From Streptomyces luteogriseus (GTDB lineage: Bacteria > Actinomycetota > Actinomycetes > Streptomycetales > Streptomycetaceae), in the NCBI RefSeq assembly GCF_014205055.1, contig NZ_JACHMS010000001.1:2356001-2420000 (forward strand): a DNA stretch of 64,000 nt, given 5' to 3'. The position numbers and the translations under genes were made by a program. The notes under the pieces are model-generated. The model did no database searches, was not told the origin of the DNA, and was given only the letters and a program-made list of their open reading frames with translations. Positions 9,947 through 19,138 of this stretch are shown one piece after another. The first letter of the stretch is position 1, and every line of letters begins with the position of its first letter.

Positions 9947-12900
9947 GTGAGCCACATCGTCGTGAAGCGCCCGCCTCGGGTGCTGCCGTCCGAAGTGCCC
10001 ACGCAGGACATCATCCTGCAGCCTCCGCCGGAACTTCCGCGGGGTCACCGGGAGAGCGTGCTGATGCAACTCCTGCCGACGTTGGGCATGGGTGGCTCGG
10101 TGGTCTTCTTCTTCACGAGCGGGCAGCCGTTCATGAGGATCATGGGCATGGTCATGATCGCCTCGACCATCGCCATGTCCGTCGCGATGGTGATCCGCTT
10201 CCGCCGCGGCTCCCAGGGGGAGTTGGCGGACATGCGCCGCGACTACCTGAGCTACCTGGCGCAGACCAGACGCACGGCCGTCGACACGGCGAAGGCGCAG
10301 CGTGACGCGCAGTACTTCCTCCACCCCTCCCCCGAACAGCTGTGGGCCCTGGTCGCCGAGGGCAGCCGGGTGTGGGAACGACGCTCCGGCGACGAGGACT
10401 TCGCCCAAGTCCGCGTCGGCCTCGGCGCGCAGGCCCTCGCCAGGGCCCTCGTCGCCCCCGAAACCGCCCCGGTCGAGCAACTGGAGCCGATGACCGCGGG
10501 TGCGATGCAGCGCTTCCTCGCCGTCCACAGCACCCTGGAAGACCTGCCGATGGCGGTCTCGTTGCGTGCCTTCTACCACGTCACGATCAGCGGCGACCCG
10601 CAGTCCGTACGGTCCTCCGCCCGGGCCATCACCGGTTCATTGGCCGCACTGCACTCCCCGGACGACCTGCTCATCGTGGTGGCGGCGGGACGCGAGGCCC
10701 TGCCCCACTGGGAGTGGGCCAAGTGGCTGCCGCACGTCCAAGCGCCCGGCGCCGTGGACGGAGCGGGCAGCCGCAGGCTGATCGACAGCGACACCCGCGA
10801 ACTGGAGAACCTGCTCGCCGGCCGGCTGACAGGCCGCCCGCGCTTCCACCCGAACGCGGCGCCCCTGCCGGAGGAGCCCCACATCGTCGTCGTACTCGAC
10901 GGCCTCACCCTGCCGCCGGACTCGGTCCTGGCCAATCCCGAAGGGCTCCAGGGCGTCACCGTCCTGGAGGTGGTTCCCGGCGATCTGAGCACGGGCGGCG
11001 GCGAGCTCTCCATCGTCGTACGGCCCGAAGCGCTGCACCTGGAGTCGGGACACGGCGTCGTCTACGAAGGAACCCCCGACGTCCTCTCCTACGAGTCGGC
11101 CGAAGCCCTCGCCCGGCAGCTGGCCCCGCTGCGGATGGCCTCGGGCGGTGACGACGACGAACCACTTCTCGCCAACCTGGAGTTCACCGATCTGTTGAAC
11201 CTGGGTGACGCGGCGTCCGTCGACACCCGGCGCACCTGGCGGCCGCGGTCGCTGGCGGAGCGGCTGCGGGTGCCGATCGGTGTCGGCGAGGACGGGCGCC
11301 CTGTGATGCTGGACCTCAAGGAGGCCGCGCAGGAGGGCATGGGCCCGCACGGCCTGTGCGTCGGCGCCACCGGCTCCGGCAAGTCGGAGTTGCTGCGCAC
11401 GCTGGTGCTGGGCCTCGCGGTCACCCATTCGTCGGAGACGCTGAACTTCGTCCTCGCGGACTTCAAGGGCGGCGCGACCTTCGCCGGCATGGCGCAGATG
11501 CCCCACGTGGCTGCCGTCATCACCAACCTCGCGGACGACCTCACCCTGGTCGACCGCATGGGCGACTCCATCCGCGGGGAACTCAACCGCCGCCAGGAGA
11601 TGCTGCGTGACGCGGGCAACTACGCCAACATCCACGACTACGAGAAGGCCCGCGCGGCCGGTGCCGCCCTGCAGCCCATTCCGTCGCTGGTGCTGGTCAT
11701 CGACGAGTTCAGTGAGCTGCTGACGGCGAAGCCCGACTTCATCGAGATGTTCGTGCAGATCGGCCGCATCGGCCGGTCGCTCGGTGTGCATCTGCTGCTG
11801 GCGTCACAGCGCCTGGAGGAAGGCCGCCTGCGCGGTCTGGAGACGTACCTGTCGTACCGAGTCGGTCTGCGCACCTTCTCCGCCGCGGAGTCCCGCGCGG
11901 CGATCGGCGTACCGGACGCCTATGAGCTGCCGAACGTCCCGGGCTCCGGCCTGTTGAAGTTCGGTACGGACGAGATGGTGCGTTTCAAGGCGGCCTACGT
12001 CTCCGGCGTGTACCGCTCGGGCACGCAGCGAACCGCGCTGAGCGGCGGCCCGCTGCCGATGAACCGGCGGCCGGTGCTGTTCACGGCGGCCGAGGTGCCG
12101 GTGCAGTACATGGCTGTGCCACAGCAGCGCCCTTCGGCTTCGGACGGTCCGGAGGTCGACGACGCGCTCGCCGACACCGTGCTCGATGTGATCGTGCGCC
12201 GGCTGGAGGCCCAGGGCCCGGCCGCACACCAGGTGTGGCTCCCGCCGCTGGACAGTCCGCCGCCGCTCGACGGACTCCTGCCCGGCCTCACAGCGGTACA
12301 GGGCCGCGGCCTCACACAACCGGGCTACGAAGGCGCCGGCCGCCTGGTCGTACCGGCGGGCCTGGTGGACAAGCCCTACGAGCAGCGCCGCGACCCGCTC
12401 TGGGTCGACTTCTCCGGCGCGGCCGGCCACATGCAGATCATCGGCGGCCCGCAGTCCGGCAAGTCGACGCTTTTGCGCACCTTGATCTCGGCGTTCGCAC
12501 TCACGCACACGCCACACGAAGTGCAGTTCTACGGCCTCGATTTCGGCGGTGGCGGCATGGCGGCGGTGGCCGGCCTGCCGCACGTGGGCGGGGTCGCCTC
12601 GCGCCTGGATCCGGAGCGGGTGCGGCGCACGGTGGCCGAGGTGTACGGCGTGCTGAACCGTCGTGAGGAGTACTTCCGCTCCGCGGGCATCGCCTCGATC
12701 GCGGACTTCCGGGCCAGGCGGGCCCGGGGCGAGATCCCGGTCACGGATCAGCCCTGGGGTGACGTGTTCCTGGTCATCGACGGCTGGGGCAACTTCCGCG
12801 CGGACTACGAGGCGATGGACCAGGTGATCCACGACATCGCGGCGCGCGGTCTCGGTTACGGCATCCACCTGATCCTTACGGCCTCACGCTCGATGGAGGT

Positions 12901-13921
12901 CAGGGCCAACCTCAAGGACCACCTGATGAACCGCTTGGAGCTGCGGCTCGGCGACACGATGGACTCCGAGCTGGATCGCAAGGTCGCCGCGAACGTCCCG
13001 GCGGGGGTGCCCGGCCGCGGACAGGCGCCGCAGAAGCTGCACTTCATGGCGGCGGTGCCGCGCATAGACGGTCTCACCTCCGACACGGACCTGGCGGGCG
13101 CCACGGCCGCCCTCGCAACCGAGGTCTCCCGGCACTGGCAGGCCCCCGGCGCCCCCGAAGTCCGGCTGCTGCCGCGCGAGTTCCCGGCCGACCAGCTTCC
13201 TCCGGGCGATCGCTTCCCACGCCGCGGCGTCGCCTTCGCCCTCGACGAGGACAACCTCGAACCGGTCTTCGTGAACTTCGAGCAGGACCCGTTCTTCCTC
13301 GTCTTCGGCGAGAGCGAGTCGGGCAAGTCGAACCTGCTGCGACTGCTGATCCGGCAGCTGACGCAGCGATACTCGGGCGACGAGGCCAAGCTGTTCGTCA
13401 TCGACAACCGGCGCTCACTGCTGGACGTGACGCCGTCGTCCCATCTCGCCGAGTACATCCCCATGTCCAACTCCATGGACCACCACATGGCCGCCCTGGC
13501 CGACCTGATGAAGCGCCGCACACCGACCGCCGACGTCACGGCCCAGCAGCTGCGGGACCGGAGCTGGTGGCGCGGCCCCACGGTGTACGTCGTCATCGAC
13601 GACTACGACCTCGTGGCCACGTCCAGCGGCAACCCCCTGGCGGGACTGACGGAACTCCTGCCGTTCGCCCGGGATGTGGGCGTGCGGTTCATCATCGCGC
13701 GGTCGACGGCGGGTGCGGGGCGGGCGTCTTACGAGGCGTTCATGCAGCGGGTGAAGGAGCTGGGCGCGCAGGGTGTGGTGCTGGCCGGCGATCCGGGTGA
13801 GGGCGACCTGCTTGGTGGGGTTCGGCCGCGGCCTATGCCTGCGGGACGGGGGGTCTTTGTGTCTCGGCGGAGGGGGAGGCCGTTGGTGCAGATCGGGTTG
13901 AGTCCGGAGGGGGCGTTCTGA
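9947..13921 (+). CDS. eccC: Type VII secretion ATPase EccC (fused EccCa/EccCb)
   Basis: EccC is the FtsK/SpoIIIE-type motor that recognises WXG100 substrates and drives T7SS export. The 1324-residue protein has two N-terminal membrane helices (about 35-85) and three ATPase domains. Their Walker A motifs are GATGSGKS (about 473-480), GGPQSGKS (about 833-840) and GESESGKS (about 1121-1128), with Walker B-like VLVIDEFSEL, VFLVIDGWGNF and VYVVIDDYDLV. All three P-loops keep Lys and Ser. I prefer GTG 9947 (VSHIVVKRPPR), 10 nt after AAGGGA; ATG 9941 is the alternative. A decayed copy of its last 60 or so codons lies at 15108-15292. Confidence 0.96.
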   Translation: MSHIVVKRPPRVLPSEVPTQDIILQPPPELPRGHRESVLMQLLPTLGMGGSVVFFFTSGQPFMRIMGMVMIASTIAMSVAMVIRFRRGSQGELADMRRDYLSYLAQTRRTAVDTAKAQRDAQYFLHPSPEQLWALVAEGSRVWERRSGDEDFAQVRVGLGAQALARALVAPETAPVEQLEPMTAGAMQRFLAVHSTLEDLPMAVSLRAFYHVTISGDPQSVRSSARAITGSLAALHSPDDLLIVVAAGREALPHWEWAKWLPHVQAPGAVDGAGSRRLIDSDTRELENLLAGRLTGRPRFHPNAAPLPEEPHIVVVLDGLTLPPDSVLANPEGLQGVTVLEVVPGDLSTGGGELSIVVRPEALHLESGHGVVYEGTPDVLSYESAEALARQLAPLRMASGGDDDEPLLANLEFTDLLNLGDAASVDTRRTWRPRSLAERLRVPIGVGEDGRPVMLDLKEAAQEGMGPHGLCVGATGSGKSELLRTLVLGLAVTHSSETLNFVLADFKGGATFAGMAQMPHVAAVITNLADDLTLVDRMGDSIRGELNRRQEMLRDAGNYANIHDYEKARAAGAALQPIPSLVLVIDEFSELLTAKPDFIEMFVQIGRIGRSLGVHLLLASQRLEEGRLRGLETYLSYRVGLRTFSAAESRAAIGVPDAYELPNVPGSGLLKFGTDEMVRFKAAYVSGVYRSGTQRTALSGGPLPMNRRPVLFTAAEVPVQYMAVPQQRPSASDGPEVDDALADTVLDVIVRRLEAQGPAAHQVWLPPLDSPPPLDGLLPGLTAVQGRGLTQPGYEGAGRLVVPAGLVDKPYEQRRDPLWVDFSGAAGHMQIIGGPQSGKSTLLRTLISAFALTHTPHEVQFYGLDFGGGGMAAVAGLPHVGGVASRLDPERVRRTVAEVYGVLNRREEYFRSAGIASIADFRARRARGEIPVTDQPWGDVFLVIDGWGNFRADYEAMDQVIHDIAARGLGYGIHLILTASRSMEVRANLKDHLMNRLELRLGDTMDSELDRKVAANVPAGVPGRGQAPQKLHFMAAVPRIDGLTSDTDLAGATAALATEVSRHWQAPGAPEVRLLPREFPADQLPPGDRFPRRGVAFALDEDNLEPVFVNFEQDPFFLVFGESESGKSNLLRLLIRQLTQRYSGDEAKLFVIDNRRSLLDVTPSSHLAEYIPMSNSMDHHMAALADLMKRRTPTADVTAQQLRDRSWWRGPTVYVVIDDYDLVATSSGNPLAGLTELLPFARDVGVRFIIARSTAGAGRASYEAFMQRVKELGAQGVVLAGDPGEGDLLGGVRPRPMPAGRGVFVSRRRGRPLVQIGLSPEGAF

Positions 13922-13931
13922 TGGTCGATGA

Positions 13932-14984
13932 ATGCTGATGAGAAAACCAGTTACCATTCTCATACGTCGGGCAACTCTTTTTGGCGTTATGCCCCTGGTG
14001 CTTATTCTGGTCGGTGGCTACATCTGGTACCAGATGAGTGATACCGGAAAGGGTTGGCGCTACAAAGAGAAGCTGGCGACGTATTGCGACGGTTTGATCC
14101 CGTACGACGAGTCTGCCGTCTTCACCGGTCTCAACGCAGAGATCGGCCTGGCTCGCGACGAGCACCACCGTTTCGGTGACGGCAGGTTCAACTCCTGCCG
14201 AGTTTCCGACATGACGATGACCATCGGCCTGATCGCTGACGACGCCGTCAATTCCAGGCAGGATGAATTTGAAATGCTCGACACCTTGCGTTCGAGCGCC
14301 TCGGATACCCCTCCAAAGCCCCTCGGTGGCGGCTGGCAAGGGTATACGGATCTACGTAATACCGGTGTTGTACTACCTTGCAACAACAAGCCCGCATCCG
14401 TCGTCGTATCCATCGCCGGGGATGAGTCGCATGAAAATCCGCGCAAAGCCCGCAAGGTGGGGGAGCTCGCAGCCGCCGCCGCGCGAAATGCATCCGCCCA
14501 CTGGTCATGCAAGACGAAGTTCGGCGGACGGATCCCTTCGATATCCGGGCCGGCGACGGAAAAATACCCGTCCTCCGCCACGGGCACCTGCAAGGGAATC
14601 CGCATAACTGGGTACGAGAGCATGCACATCGACTGGATCAAGGAAAGCAAGGAGTCCGGCACCACTCCACTGGAAATGTGTACGTTCGGCGAGTTTGGGG
14701 CAAATTCCGAACGCCTGTACGTGCTGGAAGCTGCGTTCGGCCCCTACGCCCAGCGTTTGCGGTCGGCGACCGATGAACCGGGAGCAATGAATGCAGATAC
14801 CGGCCTCGGGCTTGACATGGCGTGGGCGACCGCTGCTTGCCCCGGCTCCGCACGGGCGATCTTTAGTATCTACGCAACGGAATACGCCGATCCACGGAAG
14901 GCTTTCCTAATCAAGTCACTGCGCGCGTTCGCAGAGCGCTCAGCCGCACGTCACGGCTGCACGGACCTGAGGCTACCGCGCTGA
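13932..14984 (+). CDS. Orphan Cys-rich membrane-anchored protein in T7SS locus
   Basis: A 350-residue protein beginning 10 nt after the eccC stop; ATG 13938 is an equally possible start. It has one N-terminal membrane helix (about 15-35: LFGVMPLVLILVGGYIWYQM) after a basic segment. A soluble, presumably extracytoplasmic domain follows with eight cysteines, including TYCDGL, NSCRVSD, LPCNNKP, WSCKTKF, TGTCKGI, EMCTFGE, AACPGS and HGCTDL, so several disulfides are likely. Base composition is visibly less GC-rich than in eccC. No family is recognised. It sits between intact eccC and a relic of the eccC 3' end, suggesting it arrived by recombination and may be T7SS-linked cargo or an accessory protein. 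Confidence 0.75.
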   Translation: MLMRKPVTILIRRATLFGVMPLVLILVGGYIWYQMSDTGKGWRYKEKLATYCDGLIPYDESAVFTGLNAEIGLARDEHHRFGDGRFNSCRVSDMTMTIGLIADDAVNSRQDEFEMLDTLRSSASDTPPKPLGGGWQGYTDLRNTGVVLPCNNKPASVVVSIAGDESHENPRKARKVGELAAAAARNASAHWSCKTKFGGRIPSISGPATEKYPSSATGTCKGIRITGYESMHIDWIKESKESGTTPLEMCTFGEFGANSERLYVLEAAFGPYAQRLRSATDEPGAMNADTGLGLDMAWATAACPGSARAIFSIYATEYADPRKAFLIKSLRAFAERSAARHGCTDLRLPR

Positions 14985-14993
14985 TTAGAAAGG

Positions 14994-15371
14994 TTGTGCG
15001 TTTATGCAGTGCAAGAAGTGCACGCTCTTCCGGTGCCCCTCTACGAAATCCCACTAGTCTCTGGGAGACTCGATTCGACGACCGTCGCCATCGACACCGC
15101 CTTGCCCGTCATCGCGTGGTCTACGGCTGGTGCGGTGCGGACGTCGTACGAGGCATTCACCCAGCGGGTCAACGATTTGGGCACACACAGAGATGTTCCT
15201 GGCCGGAGGCGATACCTACGAGGGAATTCGAGACTGAGTGGGGTTCAGCCGCAGCCAATGCCCGCAGGACGGGGGCCGTCGTGCCTCGGCTCTGCAGAGT
15301 ATTTGCTAGTTTGTGGATCGCGTAGATCGTCCGCCTTGAAGCGGGATACCACCCCCGACTCACTCACTTAA
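14994..15371 (+). pseudogene. Decayed duplicate of the eccC 3' end
   Basis: The stretch at about 15108-15292 aligns with eccC 13688-13870. Translated, it reads VIAWSTAGAVRTSYEAFTQR against eccC FIIARSTAGAGRASYEAFMQ, continuing RVNDLG against RVKELG. After a frameshift, FLAGGDTYEG in another frame matches VLAGDPGEGD. A second shift restores GVQPQPMPAGRG against GVRPRPMPAGRG. No ATPase motifs remain. A short open frame spans 14994-15371, but the frameshifts and the missing domain argue that it is not a functional gene. The remaining bases of the 14985-15430 gap show nothing recognisable. Confidence 0.8.
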
Positions 15372-15430
15372 TTACGCTGGCTTCACCTTTAGACAATGGT
15401 CGCAAGGGTTTACCAGCAGAACAGACCGAC

Positions 15431-16066
15431 TCACCCATCAACGTCCAATTCATCTGGGATGTTCGGCTCATTGGTGCATTCCAGCTCATCCCGCAGCGTG
15501 CGAGCCAGTTTGACGGCCAACTGCTGGTGGAACGCCTCCGAGACCCTCGGAGGATCCGGCGCGCTGACCCTGGTTTCGAGAAGCACTTGCGCCTGCCCAC
15601 TTGCGCCCTTGATGGCACAACGGAAAACGAGGTCGACGTCCCCGCCCACACTGGAGGGGTCAGCTACGTAGACATCCGCGGTTGCGCGATGCCAGCGTTC
15701 GGTGTTGGTCTGCACGGACTTCAGCGAATCTGCTGCCCACCTCGCCATCGCAGTAAAGCGGCCATTGCCCGACAGTCCACAGGTCTCGTATTCCTTGAAT
15801 CCCCTGAGTTTGTCATAAGGGTCGATCGCTTCCTGTGCCAGACCCTTCTTGAGCTGGTCAACAGACAGAGCAGTGTTGGAGAACTTGAGATCGCCGGAAT
15901 CAAGGCTAGCCCGCAGAGTCTCCACGTTCTTTGCTCCGAACAGCGCGTTACAGGTCTTCCACTGCGTGGGGTACTTTTCTCTTAGAGACGGCCCATTCGA
16001 GCAACCTGTCGACAATGCTAGCATCGCCATAGCGCCACACCAGAAAGACCGGGTCAAGGATCTCAC
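15431..16066 (-). CDS. Putative lipoprotein in T7SS effector module
   Basis: A 211-residue protein with a signal peptide ending in a lipobox-like LSTGC (Cys22), so it is probably a surface-exposed lipoprotein. The mature part contains SREKYPTQW-like and CNALFGAKN segments early, TCGLSGNGRFTAMARW in the middle, and an acidic C-terminus (NIPDELDVDG). No family is recognised. Its ATG overlaps the stop of the 765-residue candidate effector gene by 4 nt (ATGA), so the two are translationally coupled. By analogy with T7SS effector operons it could be an immunity or delivery partner; this is inference. Confidence 0.8.
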   Translation of the reverse strand: MRSLTRSFWCGAMAMLALSTGCSNGPSLREKYPTQWKTCNALFGAKNVETLRASLDSGDLKFSNTALSVDQLKKGLAQEAIDPYDKLRGFKEYETCGLSGNGRFTAMARWAADSLKSVQTNTERWHRATADVYVADPSSVGGDVDLVFRCAIKGASGQAQVLLETRVSAPDPPRVSEAFHQQLAVKLARTLRDELECTNEPNIPDELDVDG

Positions 16067-18360
16067 GATGCCACCTTCTCATTGTTCGAGATAGCTGCCT
16101 TCCCGGCCAAGTAGGACTGTTCGATCTCATTAATGAGATCGGTGGCCTCGTTGTTATTCATGCCGGCATTTTGGGCGAATCTAAGAACAGGCTGAGTGGC
16201 TGCCCGCTCGCCGACCTTCTCCACGTCCTGCACGGCTTGAAGTGCCTGAGGGTCGTTTGTGTACTCGTGATCCTTCAGGTACTCCAACGTGTGGTTGCCA
16301 TATGCGGTACTGACAGCGGATCCGGCGGACTCCATGACCAACGGAACCGCGGTGGCGGCCACAACGCCCACTGCCGGGCCTAGCAGTATCGCGGCACCAG
16401 CCGTCGCCGCCACCGTGACTCCTCCACTGACGAGCGACTTGCGCCACTCTCCGTTCTGCTCCTGCAGCATCTGCTGAGCCTCTTCGGGATCCTTGAATTC
16501 CTCACGAATCCCATGAGACCGCGATTCATCGAGGATTCCATGCACTTTCGCAGCATTTTGGGCAAATGTAATGCCACGATCTTCATCGGTCTCAAACGCC
16601 GCGAGGCCACTCGCCATAAAGAGCTGCTGAGCCGAGGTCAGTGACTTATATCCCTCCTCGTCGCCGGCCACCAGCATCATGAAGTTCCGCGCCTTTTGCT
16701 CGTCGAAGGATGTTCGCGTCGATCCGTCGCTGCTGTTCGCGAAGAGTGCATCTCGTCCCAGTGCGTCGCCCGAGCCACCGAAATTCATGATCGAATAGTT
16801 GAGGTCGTCGATGTACGACGCGCCCATCTTCGCCAGGCTGTCCTTCATTACCTCAGGTGGCGGGCCTTCCTCGGAGGCGACGTTGTAGCGGTTGATGACC
16901 TGCTTCATAATCTCGGCCGTATCGCTGTCCCGATGTAGCTCTGGTGGGTCCGCGTCCCAAGCGTCGCCTGTGACCGCCGCCTCCAGTGCGTGCCCGAGGG
17001 CGTCGGGGCCCATTTCCCGTGCATGCTGCGCTTCGTCGCTGCCGGGGTGTACGAGGCTGTCAGGAGCCCACTCAAAGTCCTTACCGTTCAGGACTTCGAA
17101 ATAGTGGTAACCGAGTGTGCCATTCTTATCGACCGTGCCGTCCTCCTTGTACACGGTCGGCTCGTCGGTGAAGAAACTTTTTGCGGCTTCCGGACTGTGT
17201 CCGAGTCCTTCAAGTACGCTCGTAAGCGGGTCATAGCCTGCGCCGTTCTTTCCTGACGGGTTGTATCCCCAGTCGAGGTCGGCCCCTCCCGTCACCGGCT
17301 TGTTGTTCATGAAGAAGTCGGGATCTTTGTGGTGCAGTTGAACAACGTGCTCCGCGATGGGGTTGATGAACTCTGCATCATAGTTCCCGTATCTCAGTAG
17401 CCCCCCAAGGATTTGGTATCCGTGGGGCGAGTTCGGGGCTCCTGGGTAGATTTCGATTGGCCGGGTTCCCAGCTTCCTGAAATCTTCCCCCCAACTCGCC
17501 GAAAGGCGCGGCTCATTGTCCGGGTCAGTCGCTGTCGCGAGTGCGTGGCCCATGTTGCGCTGAAGCTGCCTGGTCAGGGCCAACCGCTCTTTATTGTCAT
17601 CGCCCTGCGTACCTTCGAGAGCCATACGACCATAGAAGTCCAAAGTCTCCTCGGGCCCCCCAAGAGACTTGTAGAAGGCTGTACTGAAGTCTGCGTCCTT
17701 CGCGTTCCACTTCATGATGGAGTTCAATTCGGTGAACTGCTTGTCAGTCATCTTCGGACCAAGCTTCGCCAACTCCGCCGCCCGCTCAGACTGAGCGTCG
17801 CCTAGGGATTTGTACGAGCTGTGCCCGGCGTTGTGCGGATCGCTGCCGTGGCTCTTGCGGAGCGCGCGGGCCACCGACGCATCGATCTCTGCGGCGTGGG
17901 CGATGAGCCGATTGATGCGATTTTCCAACTCCTGCTTGGCATCAAGCTGGTCCTGGGTGCGCTCGTCGGTGTCGCCCCGGATGTGCTGGAAGTAGCAGCG
18001 AACCTTACCGTCGCCGATGTCCTCGACGCGGACCCCGAGGGTCGGGGCATCAGCCTGGACTGCGGTCTTGATCTGTTTTTGTAGGGAGGCAAGTTCTGTG
18101 TGGGCGTCGTTCAGGACCTGATAGATGCTGTTCGCCTCGGTGTGGAGGTCTGCGATCTCCTTCGTCGTCTTGGTGACGAAGCCGCGTGTCACTGTGGCGT
18201 TCGCACCAGCCCACCGGGCCTTCTCCGACTTGGCCTTCATTCCCCTGCGCGCATTCTGCGCTGCGGTCTTGAGCTTGTCGACGGCGCTCTTCCAGTCTGA
18301 GACGGCGGTGGCCAGCCTGCCCAGGTCCACCTCAACCAGATCCATATACTTGACGGCCAC
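16063..18360 (-). CDS. Large WXG-containing candidate T7SS effector
   Basis: A 765-residue protein. The N-terminal about 130 residues are helical and carry a W50-A51-G52 motif (KARWAGANAT) followed by a long coiled segment, as in WXG/LXG-type T7SS substrates. The central part (about 200-560) has a repetitive, enzyme-like composition with FYKSLGGPEETLDFYGRMAL and SPHGYQILGGLLRYGNYDAEF. A hydrophobic stretch lies near 655-685 (VTVAATAGAAILLGPAVGVV), ahead of a helical tail. It resembles the actinobacterial DUF6571-type proteins as I remember them, which is uncertain. The GTG start at 18360 follows AGGAG by 7 nt. It lies 10 nt after the 161-residue gene and overlaps the lipoprotein gene. Confidence 0.85.
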   Translation of the reverse strand: MAVKYMDLVEVDLGRLATAVSDWKSAVDKLKTAAQNARRGMKAKSEKARWAGANATVTRGFVTKTTKEIADLHTEANSIYQVLNDAHTELASLQKQIKTAVQADAPTLGVRVEDIGDGKVRCYFQHIRGDTDERTQDQLDAKQELENRINRLIAHAAEIDASVARALRKSHGSDPHNAGHSSYKSLGDAQSERAAELAKLGPKMTDKQFTELNSIMKWNAKDADFSTAFYKSLGGPEETLDFYGRMALEGTQGDDNKERLALTRQLQRNMGHALATATDPDNEPRLSASWGEDFRKLGTRPIEIYPGAPNSPHGYQILGGLLRYGNYDAEFINPIAEHVVQLHHKDPDFFMNNKPVTGGADLDWGYNPSGKNGAGYDPLTSVLEGLGHSPEAAKSFFTDEPTVYKEDGTVDKNGTLGYHYFEVLNGKDFEWAPDSLVHPGSDEAQHAREMGPDALGHALEAAVTGDAWDADPPELHRDSDTAEIMKQVINRYNVASEEGPPPEVMKDSLAKMGASYIDDLNYSIMNFGGSGDALGRDALFANSSDGSTRTSFDEQKARNFMMLVAGDEEGYKSLTSAQQLFMASGLAAFETDEDRGITFAQNAAKVHGILDESRSHGIREEFKDPEEAQQMLQEQNGEWRKSLVSGGVTVAATAGAAILLGPAVGVVAATAVPLVMESAGSAVSTAYGNHTLEYLKDHEYTNDPQALQAVQDVEKVGERAATQPVLRFAQNAGMNNNEATDLINEIEQSYLAGKAAISNNEKVAS

Positions 18361-18370
18361 CGGGCTGCTC

Positions 18371-18856
18371 CTACTTGAAGTACTTGCTGAGCTCTGACAC
18401 TGACTCAGCCAAACCGTCTCGGCTGCGCAGTACAGCCGCAATCTTGGCGTCGTCCTCGGCATGCAGCTTCTTGCTGTAGTCGAGATGATTGGAGATGTGC
18501 GCGCATGCCTGGAGCACCGCCTTGGACTGGGATGTCCAGACATCGACCGTTAGCTCCAGAGCGCTGCCCATCGCGAACCCATGCGCCTTCAGGGAGGCGG
18601 CAGCCTGCATCGTCGATCCGGCCCCGTCCTTGTTCATGCCCGCGCCGGCGATGTCTGTCCCGGTCCGAAGGTCCTCGTAAAGGGTGAACGCGTCATGGCC
18701 GACGGCTCCGAGGTCGTCCTGGTTGACCACCAGATCACCAGCGACACCACTCCCGCCTCCTCCGCCACCATCCGCAGCGAGCTGGTTGAGTCGCATGCCT
18801 GTCGATCCACTCTCAGCCACGCCGGCCTTGAGCTGCTCCCATTCGTCCCAGGCCAT
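18371..18856 (-). CDS. Small helical ESX-associated protein
   Basis: A 161-residue protein starting MAWDEWEQLKAGVAE, with a Gly-rich linker (about 34-40) and a helical C-terminal half (about 95-161: ALELTVDVWTSQSKAVLQAC then DAKIAAVLRSRDGLAESVSE). The length and helical pattern resemble EspC/WXG100-related small partners of larger T7SS substrates, although no canonical WXG lies mid-hairpin. ATG 18856 has GGAGGG and GGGGAA upstream. It is the first gene of the three-gene effector module and is probably co-expressed with the 765-residue protein. It may act as a targeting partner or chaperone (inference). Confidence 0.78.
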   Translation of the reverse strand: MAWDEWEQLKAGVAESGSTGMRLNQLAADGGGGGGSGVAGDLVVNQDDLGAVGHDAFTLYEDLRTGTDIAGAGMNKDGAGSTMQAAASLKAHGFAMGSALELTVDVWTSQSKAVLQACAHISNHLDYSKKLHAEDDAKIAAVLRSRDGLAESVSELSKYFK

Positions 18857-19086
18857 TTCCCCGCACCCTCCCACGATTTACGCTGACTCGTCAGTCCCGA
18901 TAATGATTGATCACGGAGCCTTCTTACACCCGCCTCAACTTACCAACAGAGTCGACGGCTTAAGCAGTCGGACGTCAACCCGCATCACTGCTTCACACTT
19001 ATCCGGAGCCGCACGACACTGCGCTGAACGCAACAGTGAACTTCTCTCCTCTCACCATGGAGAAGCTCGACTGATCAATGCAATAC

Positions 19087-19117
19087 AGGGTGGGCACCTC
19101 CCGTGCGTGCCCACCCT
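19087..19117. terminator. Terminator downstream of esxA
   Basis: A perfect 11-bp stem, AGGGTGGGCAC (19087-19097) with GTGCCCACCCT (19107-19117), has a 9-nt loop and lies 22 nt after the esxA stop on the minus strand. The rest of the 281-bp gap to the 161-residue gene start shows no clear signal and must hold that operon's promoter. Confidence 0.8.
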
Positions 19118-19138
19118 GGTTTTGCAGACCGTGCGCTC

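Noticed and set aside
14994..15371. A 125-codon frame after the Cys-rich gene as a real small protein
   Set aside because: It is homologous to the eccC 3' end only in pieces, with frame changes between blocks, so it is a relic.
13922..19138. Genomic island bounded by a tRNA or att repeats with an integrase
   Set aside because: The segment is lower in GC, but no integrase, transposase, tRNA or flanking direct repeat is seen. Homologous exchange at eccC fits better.
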